DNA from: Bradyrhizobium diazoefficiens
GTDB lineage: Bacteria; Pseudomonadota; Alphaproteobacteria; Rhizobiales; Xanthobacteraceae
NCBI RefSeq assembly: GCF_016599855.1
Contig: NZ_CP067041.1
Location: 1,302,001 to 1,366,000 of the forward strand
Direction: 5' to 3'
DNA: 64,000 nt
Made by a program: the position numbers and the translations under genes. Position 1 is the stretch's first letter, and the number at the start of each line of letters is the position of its first letter. A model generated the notes under the pieces. The model made no database searches, was not told the DNA's origin, and was given only the letters and a program-made list of their open reading frames with translations. Positions 18,170 through 26,149 of the stretch are shown piece by piece.

Positions 18170-19380
18170 CCGACCGTCAGGATGAAGAACAACCGGCCGG
18201 CACGCAGCGGCCGCCTCAGGACCAGGCAGAGCTGTTTCGGCTCCGGCCGGAATACCCGCGCGTGACCCGCCTTTCGCGCAAGGTCCTGTTGACCGGCAGT
18301 TCCCTCGCAGTATTCCTCGTGGCTGGGGCGACCTTCTGGGCGCTGCAGAAAAATCAGGCCCGCGGTCCGAGGCCAGAAGAGCTCTACAGCACTGATCATC
18401 ACAACGTTGCGGAAAGTATCACCGCGCTTCCGCAGGATTATACGAAGGTGCCACGCCAGGTGCCGCAGCTGGGCCCGCCGCTTCCAGGCGATCTTGGCCG
18501 CCCGATCCTCGCTGCTCAGGGGCAGCCAGCTGGTGCCGCTGGAGCTTCGCCCGATCAGGAGCGGCAGCGAGAGAACCAGGAGGCAGAGGCTGCGCGCATC
18601 AGCCGCTTGTTTGCCTCCACGAACACGCGAGAGGCCCCAAATCCGATAGGCACCGGGCAAGCAGTTGATCGCGCGAACGTGGCTGCGCCGGCATTCAATA
18701 GCGAGGAGGGATCTGCGCAGAATGCGCAGGACCGGAAGCTTGCATTCGTGAATGCTGCCGTGGACAGGCGGACCACGAGTCCGGATCGGATTGCGAAAGC
18801 TGCTTCACCTTATGTGGTGCAGGCAGGAACCGTCATTCCCGGAGCCTTGATCACGGGGATCCGCTCCGATCTGCCGGGACAAATCACGGCTCAAGTTACC
18901 GAGCAGGTGTACGACACGCCGACGGGCCGCTTTCTGCTGATCCCGCAGGGCGCGCGTCTCATCGGTATCTATGACAGCCAGATCAGCTTCGGCCAGTCAC
19001 GTGTGTTGCTGGTCTGGACCCGGCTGATCATGCCCAACGGGCGCTCCATCGTCCTCGAGCGGCAACCCGGCGCGGACCCGTCGGGGTATGCAGGGCTTGA
19101 AGACGAGGTCGACAACCATTGGGGCGAACTCTTCAAGGCAGCCGCACTTTCAACCTTCTTGGCCGTCGGCACAGAATCGGGAGCTGGCTCCGATACCAAC
19201 AGCAACGATAGTGCGATCATTCAGGCGTTGCGGCATGGCGCGGCGGATTCGCTCAACCAAACCGGACAGCAAGTGGTCCGGCGCAGTCTCAACATCCAGC
19301 CCACACTCACTGTCCGGCCCGGGTTTCCGATCCGCGTCAATATCAACCGTGATCTCGTTCTGGAGCCATATAAAGGGTGA
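18166..19380 (+). CDS. trbI: Conjugal transfer protein TrbI (VirB10-like)
   Basis: Spans both membranes and links the ATPases to the outer-membrane core. 404 residues: cytoplasmic Gln/Pro-rich start, one membrane span (LLTGSSLAVFLVAGATFWAL), a proline-rich linker (PRQVPQLGPPLPGDLGRP), and the VirB10 C-terminal domain with VVQAGTVIPGALITGIRSDL, LIPQGARLIGIYDSQISFGQ and RVLLVWTRLIMPNGRSI. Last channel gene of the operon. Confidence 0.93.
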   Translation: MTDRQDEEQPAGTQRPPQDQAELFRLRPEYPRVTRLSRKVLLTGSSLAVFLVAGATFWALQKNQARGPRPEELYSTDHHNVAESITALPQDYTKVPRQVPQLGPPLPGDLGRPILAAQGQPAGAAGASPDQERQRENQEAEAARISRLFASTNTREAPNPIGTGQAVDRANVAAPAFNSEEGSAQNAQDRKLAFVNAAVDRRTTSPDRIAKAASPYVVQAGTVIPGALITGIRSDLPGQITAQVTEQVYDTPTGRFLLIPQGARLIGIYDSQISFGQSRVLLVWTRLIMPNGRSIVLERQPGADPSGYAGLEDEVDNHWGELFKAAALSTFLAVGTESGAGSDTNSNDSAIIQALRHGAADSLNQTGQQVVRRSLNIQPTLTVRPGFPIRVNINRDLVLEPYKG

Positions 19381-19631
19381 TGCACATGCCAAAACTCAAA
19401 ATCGCAGCGATCCCAGATGAAAAACCCGTCAAGATCAGTGTTGATCTGCCGGCGTCCGTGCATCGAGATCTTGTTGCCTATGCCGAGACCCTCTCGCGTG
19501 AATCGAACCAGTCAGTGGATCCCACCAAGCTGATCGCGCCGATGCTGGCACGGTTCATGGGCACCGATCGCGGTTTCAGAAAGCTTAGGCGTTCAAGTCA
19601 CCCCTCTGCCGTTGAAGGCGGCGAGGGATAG
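19380..19631 (+). CDS. DUF2274 protein at the end of the trb operon
   Basis: 83 residues (81 if ATG 19386 is used, which matches the family start PKLKIAAIPDEKPVKISVDL). Continues with LPASVHRDLVAYAETLSRES and LIAPMLARFMGTDRGF, the DUF2274 pattern, resembling a small ribbon-helix-helix protein. It shares a base with the trbI stop, as in other ICEs of this family. Its last 34 bases overlap the end of lysR on the other strand. Confidence 0.8.
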   Translation: MHMPKLKIAAIPDEKPVKISVDLPASVHRDLVAYAETLSRESNQSVDPTKLIAPMLARFMGTDRGFRKLRRSSHPSAVEGGEG

Positions 19632-20587
19632 CGTTCGGCCAGGAGATCCAGGAAGCGCATAAGCGCCGGGTTCTCATTGTCCTTTCGCCAGTACGCGTTA
19701 AAGCCCATACGGCTTGGTCCAGAGCCGTCCTGGATTTCCCGATAGACCACGCCGGCGAAGTTGGCTCCCACGTCAGCTTCGAGCACCAGACTTATTCCAA
19801 GCCCCAGGCTGACGAGACTCTTGATGATACCTCGGCTGACATCATGCCGCTCGATCTTTGGTCGCCTCTCATTGGCAACCAGCTTTGAAACCAGCAGCTC
19901 TTCCATATCGCTTCCCGGATCGCGTTGACTTAGAAGGACCGTCTCGTTGAAAAGATCGGTCCAGTAGATAACGGTGCGGGTGAGCAGAGCATGATCCTTT
20001 GGAAGCACAACGAGAATGCGTTCGCTCCAAACCGGCAGACTCTTCTGACCGACCAGCGTACGTCCTCCAGGCACAACGGCGACATCGGTCGTGCCAATGC
20101 GAACAGAATCCATCAGGCGCGTGCGGGACTGTTCGGCAGTGGTGAGCGCGACCATGGGAGCTCGCTTCCTGAATTCGGCGAGAGTGGCACGTAGATTGCC
20201 TGCAGATATCGAGGTGCAAAAACCCACGGAAAGGTGGCCCGCCTCGCCGCGGCCACTCGAGCGTCCCGTTGCGACCAGCGTGTCGAGCTGCTCAAGGATC
20301 ATTCGCGACATCTGCAGGATCGTTCGACCGGCCCGCGTTGGCACGACCCCGCCAGTCGAACGGTCAAACAGAGCCACTCCGACCAGGTGCTCAAATTGAC
20401 TGATCGAGCGACTGAGCACCGAATGCTGCACGGACAGGAATTCGGCCGCCTGTCGAAAGCTTCCGCAGTCGGCCGCAGCAACCGCGGCTCGTAAGTGATG
20501 TAGACCGATATTGGTCGATTGGGCAGGGTGAGACATGTCTGTTGAGATAGCGATCGCTAATGGTTGGGAGGTTGAGCGGGCTGACAT
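19598..20587 (-). CDS. LysR-family transcriptional regulator
   Basis: 329 residues: N-terminal winged helix (HLRAAVAAADCGSFRQAAEF, then SVQHSVLSRSISQFEHLVGV, LFDRSTGGVVPTRAG) and a ligand-binding domain. The AGAGGG about eight bases before ATG 20587, overlapping the end of the synthase gene, supports this start and translation as the second gene of a minus-strand pair with the autoinducer synthase. A LysR gene next to DUF2274 is common in this ICE family. Its ligand and targets are unknown. Confidence 0.85.
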   Translation of the reverse strand: MSARSTSQPLAIAISTDMSHPAQSTNIGLHHLRAAVAAADCGSFRQAAEFLSVQHSVLSRSISQFEHLVGVALFDRSTGGVVPTRAGRTILQMSRMILEQLDTLVATGRSSGRGEAGHLSVGFCTSISAGNLRATLAEFRKRAPMVALTTAEQSRTRLMDSVRIGTTDVAVVPGGRTLVGQKSLPVWSERILVVLPKDHALLTRTVIYWTDLFNETVLLSQRDPGSDMEELLVSKLVANERRPKIERHDVSRGIIKSLVSLGLGISLVLEADVGANFAGVVYREIQDGSGPSRMGFNAYWRKDNENPALMRFLDLLAERYPSPPSTAEG

Positions 20588-20597
20588 ACGGTACCCT

Positions 20598-21227
20598 CTA
20601 CGCAGCTTTCAGCGCCGGCTCCCAGAGCACAGGTGAGCGGAGTGTTCCGGTGTCGCGGACCCGGGCTAGTGCGGCCGCTGAAATTTCGAGATAGCCAGCA
20701 ACTGCTTGGGTGTTTCCCAATGTCCTTGCCTGGCCCGCCCGCCGCAGAGGCCACCCGGCGCGACGCAAGATGCGCTCCATCCGGACGTCGGTCACCGTGA
20801 TGATTTCTGTGAGCCGTCTCGAAAGGCCGAATTCGATCATGCCGGCGAAGAGCTCATAAGTCGCGCTGGTCAGCCCGCGCATCGTTCCCCGCGCTTCAGC
20901 GTCAACATCCAGCGCGAAGCGGCTGCTTTCCCAGACTGAAGGATTCGCTTCGAAGAGCTGCCCATCGAGCAGTACAGGAAACGTATCACGCAACATGGTT
21001 GGTCCAGTCGATGGAAGCAGTCGCACGCACCCCTGAACGCTGTAATTGCTCGATCGCTGAATCAGGTAGACGGGACCGAGTGCATCGAATTCATCGATCT
21101 CCATGTCCCCGCTGGTCTGAACGTCCCATGCGAGTCGTTCTTTGAAAACCCGGTATCGAAGCCTGTGCATCTCACAAAGCTCTTCAGCAAAGGCTCCATA
21201 GAATTCCTGTGTAATGATCTGCATCAT
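20598..21227 (-). CDS. traI: Acyl-homoserine-lactone synthase (LuxI/TraI family)
   Basis: Makes the quorum-sensing signal that in related elements controls transfer. The 209-residue protein carries the invariant LuxI residues: RLRYRVFKERLAW (Arg, Phe, Trp), EIDEFDALGPVYLI, GCVRLLPSTGP, and VWESSRFALD (Glu and Arg). GGAGG lies seven bases before ATG 21227 on the minus strand. A half tra-box-like ATGTGCAG lies at 21278-21285 but its partner half is poor. The likely receptor is the LuxR protein at 23648-24370. The name follows ICEMlSym usage; the acyl chain cannot be told. Confidence 0.85.
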   Translation of the reverse strand: MMQIITQEFYGAFAEELCEMHRLRYRVFKERLAWDVQTSGDMEIDEFDALGPVYLIQRSSNYSVQGCVRLLPSTGPTMLRDTFPVLLDGQLFEANPSVWESSRFALDVDAEARGTMRGLTSATYELFAGMIEFGLSRRLTEIITVTDVRMERILRRAGWPLRRAGQARTLGNTQAVAGYLEISAAALARVRDTGTLRSPVLWEPALKAA

Positions 21228-21512
21228 TGATGTGCCTCCAAAGCCGCAGGACCAGTATTGAAGGGGAATTGCTGGGGATGTGCAGCCTCCTCAGTTAAGG
21301 AGGGTGTGATACCGAAATCCGGCGCACGCATCCGGCGCTCCCGGAATAGCGACTGTGCCGCGCAAGCATTTGGTCGGTCTTCGCCTGTCGCGTCGCCGAA
21401 CATCCTCAGAGCACTATCGACGAGGTTTTATTGTCGGCGTATGTGGAGTGGCTAGAACTCGGGAAGGAGACCCAGAGTTTGAGGGTAAATTCGATCGAGG
21501 ATGACACACACC

Positions 21513-21746
21513 ATGTCAGAAATCTTATGGCGACAGGATGGGGTCGATCCTGGCTGGTTCATCGCTGAGGGCATCGGATCAATCCGAAGCACGGCCAGCT
21601 ACGGACGACCAGGAGGCTGGTGGTTCCTCCCTGCCTGGTTGCCTGACACTGAAGAGAACGACATCGGACCATTCAGGACAAAAGCTGCAGCATTAAAAGA
21701 AGCCGAACGTCTGGCTGCCGCCCAAGATCGAATCGCCCGGACTTAA
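21513..21746 (+). CDS. Small conserved-looking hypothetical protein
   Basis: 77 residues from ATG 21513 (81 from ATG 21501): SEILWRQDGVDPGWFIAEGI, then GGWWFLPAWLPDT and GPFRTKAAALKEAERLAAAQ. The shape (short beta-rich start, aromatic turn, C-terminal helix) is like many small unknown proteins of Bradyrhizobium. Divergent from the autoinducer synthase, about 290 bases away. No function can be assigned. Confidence 0.5.
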   Translation: MSEILWRQDGVDPGWFIAEGIGSIRSTASYGRPGGWWFLPAWLPDTEENDIGPFRTKAAALKEAERLAAAQDRIART

Positions 21747-22021
21747 TTGCGGCTTGGCAGCTCGGGCTGATACCGGAACGTCGTTTACCCTCGTTAGCCC
21801 ATCTTGGTCGGCGAGATGATTCGGCAATAGAACGGCTATTCCGGCCAAAGGTCTCCCGATCCGTCATGCGCGAAGCGATTGCCGTTTGGTCACTGATCGC
21901 CCGACTTTTCAAAACCAGTTCTTCGAGTGTGAATAATCACCCGCTGTATCTGGAGCTGACTTCGATTGTCTCCAGCACGAGAACCAGCCGATATTCTCGC
22001 TGCAGTTCCAGGACCCATTCC

Positions 22022-22052
22022 CGTCAGCTTGCGGTCAGAAAGCCTGATTATC
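22022..22052 (+). promoter_or_regulatory. tts box upstream of nopP
   Basis: GTCAGCTT at 22023-22030, then GGTCAGAAAGCCTGATTA. It matches the nopM box over GTCAGCTT and over AAGCCT followed by an AT-rich tail, with one base of length difference in between. It ends about 68 bases before the nopP start, a good spacing for a TtsI-dependent promoter. Confidence 0.65.
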
Positions 22053-22119
22053 GACTTCTGCGTGGCCAATCAGCCTGCATCAACACAAGACTCTCGCGCC
22101 TTTAGGAGGGCGAATCCTC

Positions 22120-22941
22120 ATGTACGGTCGAATTTCTGGATATGACGCAACACACTCGTGGACATCCTACGAGGATCAATCGGATTCAGAAGATTTCGCG
22201 GACAGGTTCGCCAAAATGGACCTGAGCGCATCGGCGTCCAACTCCTCGTCTGCAGCGCAATCTTATTCCCTTGTGAGCGAACCTCCGATTGTGGCGATCG
22301 ACAAGGCGACATTTCGGAGAGAAGCAAAGGCCTTCCAAAATGATGAGGAAATAAGGCGCATCGCCAGGAATCCTCAAGAGTACTCGCATTTCGTGTCCAC
22401 GCGAGCCGAAAACGTCAGAGAGGCTGCAAAGGACTACGGCACGACTAGAGATTCGGAGGACGCGCGGTACTACAGCTACAAACTTGGAGACACAACTGCC
22501 GCGCTGCTACGAACGGAAGGCGGATTCAGTATGGCCGAGCTCCACGACGACAGATGGAGGGACTTGTTTCCCGGGCGAACTCACATCACATCCGTCGTCG
22601 ATCTGCAGCTTGCCCACCCCTTGGTTGAGAACGCAGGGGACATTCTGCTCGAGCATCAGCTTAGGCGGGATGCGCGGGAGGGCGAAGAACCGTTGCTCAA
22701 ATGGTTTCCACTCAGTGAAGAATCGAAAGCCCGCGCGGCGAAGCTGGGCTTCGTCGAGGTCGACGACTGCAACATGGTCCTTGATCCTACGCAGCATCCG
22801 GACAAGTGGACAACGAACACCGCAGGTGAGTGGCAGCGCGCAAACAAGCCTGAACTCTATCTGGCTAAAGCGGAGGACGGCGAGCGCGATGATGCCACTG
22901 TAGCAAGCTCGGGGTACGCGTATGAAGATGACTACATGTGA
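22120..22941 (+). CDS. nopP: Type III effector NopP-like
   Basis: 273 residues beginning MYGRISGYDATHSWTSYEDQ, then SDSEDFADRFAKMDLS, a Ser-rich polar start as in secreted effectors and in my recollection of NopP from rhizobia; length is also right (about 270-280). No signal peptide or membrane span. Known NopP proteins are phosphorylated in plant cells and can decide host range in soybean. AGGAGG lies before the ATG and a tts box lies 68 bases further up. Identification rests on the N-terminus, size and promoter; sequence search would settle it. Confidence 0.75.
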   Translation: MYGRISGYDATHSWTSYEDQSDSEDFADRFAKMDLSASASNSSSAAQSYSLVSEPPIVAIDKATFRREAKAFQNDEEIRRIARNPQEYSHFVSTRAENVREAAKDYGTTRDSEDARYYSYKLGDTTAALLRTEGGFSMAELHDDRWRDLFPGRTHITSVVDLQLAHPLVENAGDILLEHQLRRDAREGEEPLLKWFPLSEESKARAAKLGFVEVDDCNMVLDPTQHPDKWTTNTAGEWQRANKPELYLAKAEDGERDDATVASSGYAYEDDYM

Positions 22942-23647
22942 TCGGAGAGCGATCGAAACCGCCGCGGATTGAGAAACTGATCGATCTACTCTGTTTTTCG
23001 ATCCTCAAAGAGCTCGAAGGATAGTCGGAGACGGCAGTGCGCGCCTAGAGCGCGCCTGCTCATCCGCCGCACGATGTGCGCTGGGTCTCTCCAAGGGAAG
23101 ACCTCGCTACGGCCAAGCGCTCAATTTAGGCGGGAACGCTGCCTCGTGAGAAGGTGCAGAACGGGCCGGCGCGATCTTGCCCGCGACCTAGAATTGCGGC
23201 CAGCTGAGATGTTCCTGTATTCCGTTGGGTCCGTGTGTGCCGAATCACTTCGGTCCAAAGGAATCAGGGCGAGCTAACAAGGTCGCGCAATGTGTTTGCG
23301 CCAAGGTTGTTCTCAGGGATTTGTTCTCTGAGTATGGACAGCGCTAAGACGATGCCGCAAGGATGAGACCAACGGTGACGTATGGAAGGCATCGTTGGTT
23401 AGGGCGGAGGCCAGCAAGAGATCCCAGTTGCCTGTAGCAAAGCATTCTGCAATCGGCTCAACGCTCTTGCGATCACCACTGCCGGGTCTTACGACCCAAG
23501 CCATCCAGGAAGAGCTTGAGCCAGCGTTAGAATTCGTCTCCATTCCACCATGGCCAGCCCGCCAAAAGCCGGCCATCCAAGCATCATTGAAAGATCGATC
23601 GGGAAACCTCCTTAAAGCGCCCAATCCAACAATCTGCCAAAGCAGTG
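22942..23647 (+). other. Gene-poor stretch between nopP and luxR
   Basis: About 700 bases with no supported gene. Open frames at 23313-23816 (minus) and 23395-23673 (plus) lie partly opposite or within luxR and show no domain. Confidence 0.5.
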
Positions 23648-24370
23648 CTAGATCTTTCGACCAGCCGCAATAAAACGCGCGACCGCTTGGGTCGTCGATC
23701 GAACGCCCAGCTTGGCTTTGGCGTTGTCCAGGTGAAACGCGACCGTATGGTGAGAGATGCCCATGATCCGGCCAATTTCCCAGGACGACTTGCCCTGAGC
23801 GGCCCAATCCAGACATTGGATTTGCCGCCGAGAAAGCGTGACACCATCAATCTGATCGCGGGCGCGCAGCTTACGTTGCGCGTGTGCATGGAAAGTCGTT
23901 GCTATAAAGGGAAGTATACGAGCATGTCGTCGTACGGAACGTCCAAAGGACGCGCCTCGTTCGCTGGCAGCAAATGTGACCGCGGCAACCGCGACGCCGC
24001 CCTCGTGAATCGGAACGGTGAAGCCGCAGCGAATGCCAAATCGGGCGGCCTCCTCGAAAAGCTGACGCGCAGGCTCCGAATGTGCTTCTGGTCCGAGACC
24101 AAGGCCCCACTCAAAGGCCTTGTCCCGGCGAACAGACTGCATAATCACAGGATCGAACTGGTGATACTGCTGCTGGACGTAATGCGAGGTCCAGCTTGAT
24201 GGATAGGTCGAAATCAGAAGCGGCTGCGCATCTGGTCTGGAAGGCAAACCGAGGTAGGCGAAAGAAGACAGCTCGAGCGCGGCAGCAGTTTCGGCCATTC
24301 CGAGCCTAAGGTCATCAACGTCAGTACTTTCGATGAGTTGATCGACGAAAGCCTGAAAAATGTAGCGCAT
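23648..24370 (-). CDS. traR: LuxR-family quorum-sensing regulator (TraR-like)
   Basis: 240 residues. The autoinducer-binding domain has the conserved aromatic/acidic set (YPSSWTSHYVQQQYHQFDPV and AFEWG), and the C-terminal helix-turn-helix reads LSRRQIQCLDWAAQGKSSWE, IGRIMGISHHTVAFHLDNAK. ATG 24370 is chosen because GAGGAGG sits just before it; the frame extends 18 residues further upstream without a ribosome site. It probably answers the signal made by the synthase 2.4 kb away and controls transfer, by analogy to TraR of ICEMlSym; the symbol is provisional. Confidence 0.8.
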   Translation of the reverse strand: MRYIFQAFVDQLIESTDVDDLRLGMAETAAALELSSFAYLGLPSRPDAQPLLISTYPSSWTSHYVQQQYHQFDPVIMQSVRRDKAFEWGLGLGPEAHSEPARQLFEEAARFGIRCGFTVPIHEGGVAVAAVTFAASERGASFGRSVRRHARILPFIATTFHAHAQRKLRARDQIDGVTLSRRQIQCLDWAAQGKSSWEIGRIMGISHHTVAFHLDNAKAKLGVRSTTQAVARFIAAGRKI

Positions 24371-24818
24371 TGTCCTCCTCGCTGTAGACACTCGAATGAC
24401 TTTCGCCTCGATCAACAAATTCACATGGCGGGTTCAAGTCACTTCGTCGCGCACGGACAAGTCCTGTGACGTCTTTCAGGATCATGCGTGAACGCGGCGA
24501 AATCTGATCGCTGCCTCCAATGATGAGATCAAGTCGGCTCGGGTCAAGTTGTGCTCGACCTCTTGTGATTGTTTTGATGCAGCGTCCTATAGCCGCGCGA
24601 TCGCAGTGGCAAATGGTTTTCGCTCGCCACGAGAATGTGGTCCAGTAATCCGCCGCTTGCAGCGGCGCATCGGCGGTCGCCGTGTCCGTCTCGTTTGCTT
24701 CTTTGAAATCCTGCGTGGTTGCTCAGAAAATCGCGGAATTTCCGCGCGAGTTGGCTCCACTTTCGCAAGTTTGCACCGCGATTCCCACTAGAAGGGGCCC
24801 TCCAAGAGGAGATTGCAA
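24371..24818 (+). other. Divergent region between luxR and ald
   Basis: About 450 bases that must hold the promoters of luxR (leftward) and ald (rightward). No operator, tra box or -35/-10 pair stands out, and the short open frames here (24549-24791, 24544-24768) look accidental. Unlike many ald loci, no Lrp/AsnC regulator gene is adjacent. Confidence 0.5.
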
Positions 24819-25931
24819 ATGAAGGTCGGTGTTCCCAAGGAGATCAAGACGCACGAATACCGCGTGGGTCTGACTCCCGGGGCTGTCCGCGAATATGTGG
24901 CCGCGGGCCACAGCGTGCTGATCGAGACAACGGCCGGTGCGGGCATCGGCGCGACAGATGAGCAGTACCGCAAGGCTGGCGCGACGATTCTGGACTCCGC
25001 TCGGGAGGTCTTTGCATCGAGCGAGATGATCGTAAAGGTCAAGGAGCCCCAGCCTTCGGAATGGACCCAACTGCGAGAGAACCAGATCCTCTTCACATAT
25101 CTGCATCTGGCGCCGGACCCGGAGCAAGCAAAGGGCCTCATAAAGTCCGGTTGTACCGCCATTGCCTACGAGACCGTGACTGGTCCAGCCGGTGGGCTCC
25201 CGCTGCTTGCGCCAATGAGCGAGGTTGCGGGCAGGCTTGCGATCGAAGCCGCGGGGGCGGCGCTGAGGCGCTACTCAGGCGGGCGGGGGCTGTTGATCGG
25301 CGGCGTGCCCGGTGTGCAGCCGGCCCGTATCGTCGTGATCGGAGGCGGGGTTGTTGGTGCGCATGCCGCGCGGATGGCGGCGGGACTGGGTGCCGAGGTC
25401 ACGATCCTCGATCGTTCGATTCCCCGGCTTCGCGAACTGGACGAACTATTCGAGGGGCGTGTTCGCACCAGGTTCTCGACCATAGATGCCGTTGAGGACG
25501 AAGTATTTGCAGCGGACGTTGTCATTGGTGCGGTGCTCGTTCCCGGCGCCAGCGCGCCGAAGCTGGTCAGTCGCGGCATGTTGAGCTCGATGCGCAAGGG
25601 CTCCGTCATCGTGGACGTAGCTATCGATCAGGGCGGATGCTTCGAGACCTCGCGTCCGACGACTCACGCGGATCCAACATACGAGGTGGACGGCGTCATC
25701 CATTATTGCGTCGCCAATATGCCCGGAGCTGTCCCGCTCACCTCAAGCCAGGCATTGAACAACGCCACGCTGCCCCTTGGTTTGGCTCTCGCCAACAACG
25801 GATTTGCAGCCGTGCTCGAAAATCCGCATCTGCGCGCAGGCCTCAACGTCTATCGGGGCCGGCTAACTTATAAGGCCGTGGCCGAAAGTCTTGGCCTGCC
25901 CTTCTCACCGATCGAACAGGCCGCGGCCTGA
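24819..25931 (+). CDS. ald: Alanine dehydrogenase
   Basis: Interconverts L-alanine and pyruvate plus ammonia with NAD. 370 residues, full length. N-terminal KVGVPKEIKTHEYRVGLTPG, substrate lysine region MIVKVKEPQPSEW, His in FTYLHLAPD, the NAD fold VVIGGGVVGAHAARMAAGLG, and signature VDVAIDQGGCFETSRPTTH followed by CVANMPGAVPLTSSQALNNA. AGGAG lies before ATG 24819. In bacteroids this enzyme can shape whether ammonium or alanine is exported. It is a single-gene unit closed by a strong terminator. Confidence 0.95.
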   Translation: MKVGVPKEIKTHEYRVGLTPGAVREYVAAGHSVLIETTAGAGIGATDEQYRKAGATILDSAREVFASSEMIVKVKEPQPSEWTQLRENQILFTYLHLAPDPEQAKGLIKSGCTAIAYETVTGPAGGLPLLAPMSEVAGRLAIEAAGAALRRYSGGRGLLIGGVPGVQPARIVVIGGGVVGAHAARMAAGLGAEVTILDRSIPRLRELDELFEGRVRTRFSTIDAVEDEVFAADVVIGAVLVPGASAPKLVSRGMLSSMRKGSVIVDVAIDQGGCFETSRPTTHADPTYEVDGVIHYCVANMPGAVPLTSSQALNNATLPLGLALANNGFAAVLENPHLRAGLNVYRGRLTYKAVAESLGLPFSPIEQAAA

Positions 25932-25971
25932 TCCCCAGAGGCTCCTTAGGGGGCGTTTTCCTCCCTCACTT

Positions 25972-26001
25972 GGGCCACTCCTTCGGAGTGGCCCCTTTTT
26001 T
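25972..26001 (+). terminator. Rho-independent terminator of ald
   Basis: Nine to ten paired bases (GGGCCACTCC / GGAGTGGCCC) around a TTC loop, followed by a run of six T. Strong and close to the ald stop. Confidence 0.9.
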
Positions 26002-26011
26002 GGAGGAGAGG

Positions 26012-26149
26012 ATGGCACAACTCTACGCGAGACAGTGTGACGTGCCGTCCGAAGGCAAAGCAGACCCTTCGATCCACAATCGTGTTTCATTTTCAAAGCG
26101 TCGCCTCACGATTGACATTCTTCTTAGACGTTTGGGTTTGTGCTGGTGA
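26012..26149 (+). CDS. Small ORF coupled to dtcA
   Basis: 45 residues (MAQLYARQCDVPSEGKADPS, then a basic stretch with KRRLTIDILLRRLGLCW). A near-perfect ribosome site (GGAGGAGAGG) precedes its ATG, and its stop overlaps a GTG (26146) of the following large gene as GTGA, the usual sign of coupled translation. It begins right after the ald terminator, leaving no room for a separate promoter, so it is either read through from ald, transcribed from a promoter overlapping the terminator, or not a gene. No family recognised. Confidence 0.4.
   Translation: MAQLYARQCDVPSEGKADPSIHNRVSFSKRRLTIDILLRRLGLCW

Noticed and set aside
21278..21285. tra/lux box upstream of the autoinducer synthase
   Set aside because: ATGTGCAG matches one half of a tra box, but the opposite half does not pair or match the consensus, so no operator is called.
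23313..23816. 167-codon minus-strand open frame
   Set aside because: It overlaps the C-terminal part of luxR in another frame and has no domain or good start.
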